Shown piece by piece: positions 56,313 through 64,000 of a stretch of DNA of 64,000 bases. The stretch comes from Streptomyces griseus subsp. griseus (GTDB taxonomy: Bacteria > Actinomycetota > Actinomycetes > Streptomycetales > Streptomycetaceae). Location: the NCBI RefSeq assembly GCF_000720255.1, contig NZ_JOJE01000016.1:159719-223718 (forward strand). Reading direction: 5' to 3'. The first letter of the stretch is position 1; each line of letters begins with the position of its first letter. The translations under genes were made by a program, and so were the position numbers. The notes beneath the pieces are model-generated. The model saw only the letters and a list, made by a program, of their open reading frames with translations, searched no databases and was not told the origin of the DNA.

Positions 56313-58217
56313 CTACCGGAACACATTGTCCGAGTCGTCCAAGCTCAGCACCTCTTCGCCCGGGATCTGCCGGGGCAGCGGCGCACGCGCCTGGTACATC
56401 GCCTCGATCTCCGCCGCGTAGTGCGCCACGATCGAGTCCCTGCGCAGCTTCATCGACGGTGTCAGCAGGCCGTTGGACAGGGCGAACGGCTCCGGCAGCA
56501 CCCGGAAGACGCGGATGGACTCCGCACGGGACACGGCGCTGTTGGCCGCGGCCACCGCCCGCCCGATCTCGTCCCGCAGCGCGTTCTCCTCGCGTGCCTC
56601 CCGGCTGGGCGTGTCGCCCTGTATCGCCAGCCGGCCGCGCCAGTGCGTCAGGAAGTCCGGGTCCAGCGTGATCAGCGCGCCGACGCAGGGCCGGTTGTCG
56701 CCCACGACCACCGCCTGGTGGACGAGCGGATGCATCCGCAGCCGCTGTTCGAGCACGGCCGGGGCCAGGCTCGTGCCGCCGCTGGTGATGATGACGTCCT
56801 TCTTGCGCCCGGTGATCGTGAGATACCCGTCGGAGTCCAGGTGCCCGAGGTCCCCGGTCGCCAGCCAGCCGCCCCACAGCGCCGCCCGGGTCGAGGCCTC
56901 ATCGCCCACGTAGCCCTGGAACACCGAGGGGCCCCGCACCAGGATCTCGCCGTCGTCGGCGACACTGATCTCCGAGCCGGGCAGCACCTGCCCGACCGTG
57001 CCCGACTTCTCCCGGCCCAACGGCTGCATGGTGATGCCGCCGCCGGTCTCCGTCAGCCCGTAGCCGTCGTTCACGTAGATGCCGATGCCCTCGTAGAACA
57101 GGGAGAGTTCACGGTTGAGCGGTGAGCCGCCCGACGTCGCGCGGACCACCCGGCCGCCGAACGCGGCCCGCAGTCTGCGGTACACCGTCCGCTCGAACAC
57201 GGCGTGCTGCAGCCGCAGGTCCAGACCGGGCCCGGACCCACGGCCCAGCCGCTGCCGCTCCTGAGCCGTGGCGAAGTTCCGAGCCGTCTCCGCGGCCCGC
57301 TCGAACAGCGGGCCGCGGCCCGCCTGTTCGGCGGTGCGCAGGAAAGTCTTGTACATCTTCTCGAAGACCGACGGCACGGCGTAGAAATACGTCGGCCGGA
57401 AGGAACGCAGCGCCGACGACAGCGCGGCCTCACTCAGGTCCGGCTCGTGGCCCATCAGCAGGCCGCCGCGCAGACACAGGCCCTGGATCATCAGGCCGTA
57501 CACGTGGGAGAAGGGCAGGAAGGCGAGGACGGCCGGCTGTTCACCGGGCCGCGCCGCCGTGCGGCCCCAGCCGGCCAGCAGCGTGTCGCACGGGCTCGCC
57601 AGGCTCCGGTGGCTCAGCGCGCAGCCCAGCGGGCGTCCCGTGGCGCCGGAGGTGTAGGCGACGACGGCGGTGGAGTCCGGCATCACGATCCGGCGCAGTG
57701 AGTCCACGGTGGCGAGCGGTACGTCCTCGCCCCGGGCCGCCAACTGCTCCAGCGCTCCGGCGTCCAGCTGCCAGACGTGCCCCAGGGACGGCAGCGTCGC
57801 GCACACCGAGCCGACCGTCATGACGGTCTGCTCGTCCTCGACGACCACGCCGACGCAGCCGGAGTCCCGCAGGATCCACTCCACCTGGTCCCGCGAGGAC
57901 GTCGGCGGGATCGGGACGACCTCGGCGCCCACCGCCCACAGGGCGTACGCCAGCACCGTCCACTCGTACCGGGTGCGGGCCATCACGGCCACGCGCCGGC
58001 CGGGGGAGATGCCGGAGGCGATCAGGCCCTTGGCGAGATCGACCACCTGGTCGCGCAGTTCGATCGCGGTGATCTCCTGCCAGGTGGTGGAGGCGGGGTG
58101 GGGGCGGCGCGCCAGCACCGGCAGGCTGGGGTCGCGGTCCGCGGTGTCGAAGACGCTGTCGGCGAGCCCTCCGGTCAGGGGCGGGACGGCTGGGGGAGCG
58201 AGAGCGAGGTCGCGCAT
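56313..58217 (-). CDS. long-chain acyl-CoA synthetase-like AMP-forming ligase
   Basis: A 634-residue ANL-family ligase of the FadD15 type. Motifs are P-loop YTSGATGRPLGCALSH, A5 region NDGYGLTETGGG, the ATP-binding TGDLGHLDSDGYLTITGRKKD, and the C-terminal catalytic Lys in LLTPSMKLRR. The P-loop Lys of the usual TGxPKG is Leu here. The enzyme would activate a fatty acid to acyl-CoA via acyl-AMP. The ATG at 58217 follows CAGGAGC. Confidence 0.9.
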   Translation of the reverse strand: MRDLALAPPAVPPLTGGLADSVFDTADRDPSLPVLARRPHPASTTWQEITAIELRDQVVDLAKGLIASGISPGRRVAVMARTRYEWTVLAYALWAVGAEVVPIPPTSSRDQVEWILRDSGCVGVVVEDEQTVMTVGSVCATLPSLGHVWQLDAGALEQLAARGEDVPLATVDSLRRIVMPDSTAVVAYTSGATGRPLGCALSHRSLASPCDTLLAGWGRTAARPGEQPAVLAFLPFSHVYGLMIQGLCLRGGLLMGHEPDLSEAALSSALRSFRPTYFYAVPSVFEKMYKTFLRTAEQAGRGPLFERAAETARNFATAQERQRLGRGSGPGLDLRLQHAVFERTVYRRLRAAFGGRVVRATSGGSPLNRELSLFYEGIGIYVNDGYGLTETGGGITMQPLGREKSGTVGQVLPGSEISVADDGEILVRGPSVFQGYVGDEASTRAALWGGWLATGDLGHLDSDGYLTITGRKKDVIITSGGTSLAPAVLEQRLRMHPLVHQAVVVGDNRPCVGALITLDPDFLTHWRGRLAIQGDTPSREAREENALRDEIGRAVAAANSAVSRAESIRVFRVLPEPFALSNGLLTPSMKLRRDSIVAHYAAEIEAMYQARAPLPRQIPGEEVLSLDDSDNVFR

Positions 58218-58369
58218 GCACTGCTCCTGACATGTACGGAATGTGACTGCGCCGACGAGAACCGTCATCGGCGGTGGTCGAATGTAGCCCAGGTGAGACC
58301 GGATGGGGCCGTGATTCGGGAAGTAGCGCGACCTTGGTGAAGGGGCGCGGATCGGGGGACTCGGACGGC

Positions 58370-58603
58370 ATGAGTCACATCAGTCCCGATCCCGAGCCCG
58401 AACGCACCACCGGCCTCGAACCCGGCGGTGGCGTACCCCCCGGCGAAACACCCCCCGCGGAGAGCAGCCTCCCCGAGGCCGGACCGCGGGAGACGCACAA
58501 CCCTCCCAAGGGTTGGGCGAAGGGCCCACTGGCCCTGATCCTCGGCCTCGTCGTCCTGGTCGCGGCCTTCTTCCTCGTGTACGCCCTGATCCTGATCTTC
58601 TGA
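58370..58603 (+). CDS. small single-helix membrane protein, DUF6480-like
   Basis: A 77-residue protein: an acidic Pro/Gly/Glu-rich N-terminal 45 residues (starting SPDPEPERTTGLEPGGGVPPGE), the GWAKGP turn, and a single C-terminal membrane helix ending ALILIF. This matches DUF6480 proteins of Streptomyces, which have no known role. It is transcribed divergently from the acyl-CoA ligase gene. Confidence 0.72.
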   Translation: MSHISPDPEPERTTGLEPGGGVPPGETPPAESSLPEAGPRETHNPPKGWAKGPLALILGLVVLVAAFFLVYALILIF

Positions 58604-58958
58604 CCCCAGCCGGCCCGGGTCCTGGCGCGCACTGACCCGGGCCCGGACCCGGCAAGGCGCACCCCGTCGGCCTGGGCCCGGCGCACGCGTTCAGCAGACC
58701 CGGGCGCGGCGCGCGCACCCAGCCGGCCTGGATCCGGCGTGCTCGCTCAGCCGGGCGGGGACGGCGCGCGCATCCAGCCGGCCTGGATCCGGCCCGCGCA
58801 CCCGGTCGGCCCGGGGGCGTCGGCGGCCTCCTCCTGCCCACGCGACGCGCCTGCCGCCACTCCCGGCGCACGGGTTCAGCCGGCCGAACCCGGCGTACGC
58901 ACCCAGCCGGCCGTGCCCGGGCACGCGCACCCGGTCGGCCCGGGCCCGGCGTACCTGC
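58604..58958. repeat. GC-rich gap with degenerate direct repeats
   Basis: This stretch of about 355 bases without a gene is made of imperfect copies of a CAGCCGGCCTGGATCCGGC-like element. The best pair is identical over 20 bases (58719-58738 and 58774-58793, 55 bp apart). Weaker copies such as CGGTCGGCCCGGG follow up to about 58945. It separates the DUF6480 gene from the broken ybdK-like gene and may act as a terminator region. Confidence 0.55.
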
Positions 58959-59958
58959 TCAGCCGTCCTGGGTCTGGCGCACGCACTCCGTGACGACGTC
59001 GCGCAGGCTGCCCGTCCGCTCCATCAGCGCGCGCTGGATCTGGGCCCCGTTGCCGTGCCGCAGCAGTTCCTGGCAGGCCGTACGGGCGAGATCGAGATCC
59101 CCGGCGTCGCCGAGGGCGTCCTCGACGTGGTCGAGCAGGGCCCGTACGACCGTCTCGGCCGGCGTGCGCCGCATGGTCGTGGGATGCAGTAGCTCACCCG
59201 TCAGACCGGAACGGGCGGCCCGCCAGTCGGCCAGCCGCAGCAGGCTCACGCTGTGGCCCACCGGCTCCCCGCCGGGCCCCCCCCCCCCGGCCCGCGGGTT
59301 CCCCCCCCCCCCGGGGGAAGTAGATCATGCCCTCGTCGAGGATGGTGCCCGTGGCCACCATGTCGGCGACCCGACGGTGATAGCGCTCCGGCGAGTGGAA
59401 CAGCTCCGTCGGACCCGCCGACGGCCAGCGCTGCCACACCCGGCTGCGGTAACTGCTGTACCCCGAGTCCCGGCCCATCCAGAAGGGTGAGTTGGCGCTC
59501 AGCGCCGCCAGCACCGACAGCCACGGCCGGACCCGGTCGACGACCGCCACCCCCTCCTCGTCCGACTCCACGGACACATGTACATGACAGCCCATGACGA
59601 GTTGTTCGCGCGTCGCGATCCCGTAGTTCTCCGCCATCCACCGGTAGCGGCGGTTCATGCCCACCGCGGGGCTGACCGGTAACGGTGACGTGGCGAGCGC
59701 GGCGACCGCGCACCCGGTCTCCCGGGCGTGCCGCGCCGCCTCCTTGCGGCAGCGCACGATCTCGTCGCCCAGTTCGGCCATCCCCGACTGCGGGTGGGTG
59801 GCGAACTCGAGCATCTGGTCGTGCAGTTCCTTCTCGAAGACGTCCTGCTCCTCCTCTTCCCGCTCGGCGTGCGCGAGGACAGCGGCCGAGAGCGCCTGCG
59901 GCTCGCCGCTCTCGGGGTCGACCAGGAGGAGTTCCTCTTCCACTCCGACGGTGCGCAC
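58959..59958 (-). pseudogene. YbdK-family carboxylate-amine ligase, disrupted
   Basis: The N-terminal two-thirds (59958 down to about 59325) read well: VGVEEELLLVDPESGEPQALS, the HDQMLEFATHPQSG segment, MGCHVHVSVES and LDEGMIYF. These are marks of the YbdK/GCS2 family, which makes gamma-glutamyl amides or related products. The C-terminal part (about 59261 to 58959) reads LLRLADWRAARSGLTGELLHPTT and ends normally, but in another frame. Between them the expected segment of some 60 residues is replaced by about 65 bases containing two runs of 12 C (59277-59288, 59301-59312). The gene as written cannot give a full product. A sequence error is at least as likely as real decay. Confidence 0.75.
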
Positions 59959-60040
59959 GGGATGCAGCCCTTTCTGCCGGCCAACTGCGAACGACGGGAG
60001 AGCCCCGTCGTACGCCCCCGAATGCCCAGCAGGGCGTGCT

Positions 60041-62032
<1,992 letters not shown>

Positions 62033-62037
62033 CGGGG

Positions 62038-63405
62038 TCAGCCTCCTCTGACGGCGAGACGCTCGATCGCCGCCATGGGTACGGGAAGCCAGGCGGGACG
62101 GTGCCGGGCCTCGTAGAGAACCTCGTACACGGCCCGGTCCGTCTCGTAGGCACGGAGCAGGGCGTGCTTCTTGCGCGGGTCCCAACCCGCTCGCAGGGCG
62201 TAGCCGGCGCAGTAGGCCTCACGGCAACGGCGCGCCCACTCGGGCCGCCAGGGGCGGCGCTGCCGGGCGGCGTAGTCGAAGGAGCGCAGCATGCCGGCGA
62301 TGTCGCGCACGGGGGAGTGGACGCTGCGCCGCTCGGCCAGCGGACGGGACGGCTCGCCCTCGAAGTCGATGACGAACCACTCCCGCCCCGCCCGCAGTAC
62401 CTGCCCAAGGTGCAGGTCGCCGTGGATGCGCTGGGCGGGCGGACCGGAGTCACAGGCGACGAGGGCGGCGAAGGCGGTCCGCAGACCCGGCACGAACGGT
62501 CGCAGGGCGGGCACGGCGAGCGCGGCCGCCTCCAGGCGCTCGGTCATCGCCGTCGCCATCGCCCCGCCCCCGCCGGGATCACCGCCGGGGAAGGCCGCGG
62601 CCAGCGCGAGGTGCACGTCCGCGGTGGCCCGCCCCAGCTCGTGCGCCTCCGCCGTGAAGTCCGCACCGCGCGACAGCGCGTGCAGGGCCAGCGTCCAGCC
62701 GTCGGAGGCGTCGGGCAGGAACGGCTGGAGCACGCCGAGCGTCGCCTCCTGCGGCTGCGTCGTGCGGAACCAGGCCACCGGCGCGGGCACCCGCCCGCAG
62801 CCCTGCCCGGCCAGCGCGACCGGCACCTCCAGGTCGGGGTTGATGCCCGGCTGGATGCGCCGGAAGACCTTCAGGATCAACGCGTCGCCGTACACCAGCG
62901 AGGTGTTGGACTGCTCGGCGTCCAGCAGCCGCGGCGCGAGTCCGGAGGGCAGCGGCACGGCCGGGTCCGAGTGGAAGTGCAGGGGACCCAACGCGCCGGG
63001 GTGCCGCAGCCGCTCCAGGAGCAGATGCGCCGAACGGGGGTCCAGGAGCGCGTCGTAGACCGTGAGACCGGCGAACGGGCCGCTGTCGGCCCGCCCGATC
63101 AGGGCCCGGCCCAGGCGCGGCGACAGATGCTCCTGGACTCCGATGAGCAGCTGGTAGCAGTCGCCGCCGGGCGTGGCGGTGCCGCCGCCCGGTGTGGGGA
63201 CCGGCGCGTGGTCCGCCTGCACCAGAAGATGCAGACAGCCCGGATACAGCTCGGTCATGGACAGCAGACGCAGGTCCGTGACCGGTCGGTCCTTGCCGGC
63301 GAACCAGCGCTGCCGCGGCAGCCACTCGCGCAGCAACTCCCCGAGCGACGCCATCGGCTGGGCGATGCCGGTACTGCTCGGGGCGAGAGATGCGGTCTTC
63401 GGCAT
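62038..63405 (-). CDS. mak: maltokinase of the GlgE pathway
   Basis: A 455-residue kinase of the Pep2/Mak family that phosphorylates maltose to maltose-1-phosphate, the donor for GlgE. The N-terminal cap contains WLPRQRWFAGKDRPVTDLRLLS. The ATP-binding part has LILKVFRRIQPGINPDLEV, and the catalytic loop is IHGDLHLGQVLR followed by FVIDFEGEPSRPLAERR. It lies between treS (upstream) and glgB (downstream) on the same strand, the standard order, so the three form one operon. Confidence 0.94.
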   Translation of the reverse strand: MPKTASLAPSSTGIAQPMASLGELLREWLPRQRWFAGKDRPVTDLRLLSMTELYPGCLHLLVQADHAPVPTPGGGTATPGGDCYQLLIGVQEHLSPRLGRALIGRADSGPFAGLTVYDALLDPRSAHLLLERLRHPGALGPLHFHSDPAVPLPSGLAPRLLDAEQSNTSLVYGDALILKVFRRIQPGINPDLEVPVALAGQGCGRVPAPVAWFRTTQPQEATLGVLQPFLPDASDGWTLALHALSRGADFTAEAHELGRATADVHLALAAAFPGGDPGGGGAMATAMTERLEAAALAVPALRPFVPGLRTAFAALVACDSGPPAQRIHGDLHLGQVLRAGREWFVIDFEGEPSRPLAERRSVHSPVRDIAGMLRSFDYAARQRRPWRPEWARRCREAYCAGYALRAGWDPRKKHALLRAYETDRAVYEVLYEARHRPAWLPVPMAAIERLAVRGG

Positions 63406-63433
63406 GGTGACGCGTCCTTTCCTCGGCGCACGC

Positions 63434-64000
<567 letters not shown>

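Overview
The window is high-GC actinobacterial chromosome and almost certainly Streptomyces. Codon positions are strongly G/C biased and many starts are GTG. Recognisable Streptomyces markers are a PopR/ClpP3/ClpP4 cluster, a SigB/SigF-type sigma factor with anti-sigma-type ATPases, the 2-methylisoborneol (earthy odorant) operon with its encapsulin shell, a melC1-melC2 tyrosinase operon, and the TreS-maltokinase-GlgB part of the GlgE alpha-glucan pathway. I saw no tRNA, rRNA, CRISPR array, insertion sequence or prophage.

Layout. 0-2 kb: an anti-sigma-type ATPase faces a general-stress-type sigma factor. 2-3.8 kb: popR with clpP3-clpP4 and a pair of palindromic operators. 3.9-8.2 kb: a PhnB-like VOC protein, the remains of an aminoglycoside-phosphotransferase gene, then encapsulin, 2-MIB synthase and GPP methyltransferase as one operon. 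8.3-11.6 kb: alcohol dehydrogenase, VOC protein, RNase HI with an added zinc-type tail, SRPBCC protein. 11.6-14.9 kb: tyrosinase operon and a secreted VAO-type sterol oxidase. 15-24.5 kb: oxidoreductases, two serine hydrolases, a membrane pseudokinase and a secreted thermolysin-like protease. 24.5-31.1 kb: a 989-residue LAL regulator, then a three-gene signalling operon (receiver/flavin reductase fusion, cNMP-domain histidine kinase, UBP zinc finger). 31.2-40.3 kb: stress protein, DUF4032 kinase-like protein, metallo-hydrolase, an acyltransferase remnant, M20 peptidase with a divergent Lrp regulator, AlkB, and TetR with a flavoprotein dehydrogenase. 40.5-46.7 kb: secreted M1 peptidase, L,D-transpeptidase lipoprotein, a two-component pair and an MFS exporter. 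46.7-47.45 kb: a tandem array with a 43-bp period. 47.5-58.6 kb: a single-domain cNMP protein, a PLP decarboxylase, a second anti-sigma-type ATPase, membrane proteins (DUF1206, FUSC), NDH-2 and an acyl-CoA ligase. 59-64 kb: ybdK-like ligase, glgB, maltokinase and treS. The first two of these are broken in this sequence, once at a junction of two C12 runs.

The most unusual points are: a ClpP4 that has lost the catalytic His; a kinase-fold receptor with every catalytic residue replaced; a thioredoxin-reductase-like protein fused to a receiver and lacking the redox CxxC; a short MIB synthase paired with an encapsulin; the 43-bp array; three gene-breaking gaps within about 1.8 kb; and several convergent pairs in which the minus-strand stop codon lies in or at the loop of a terminator hairpin. 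All functional statements rest on motifs and family knowledge read by eye; no database search was run.
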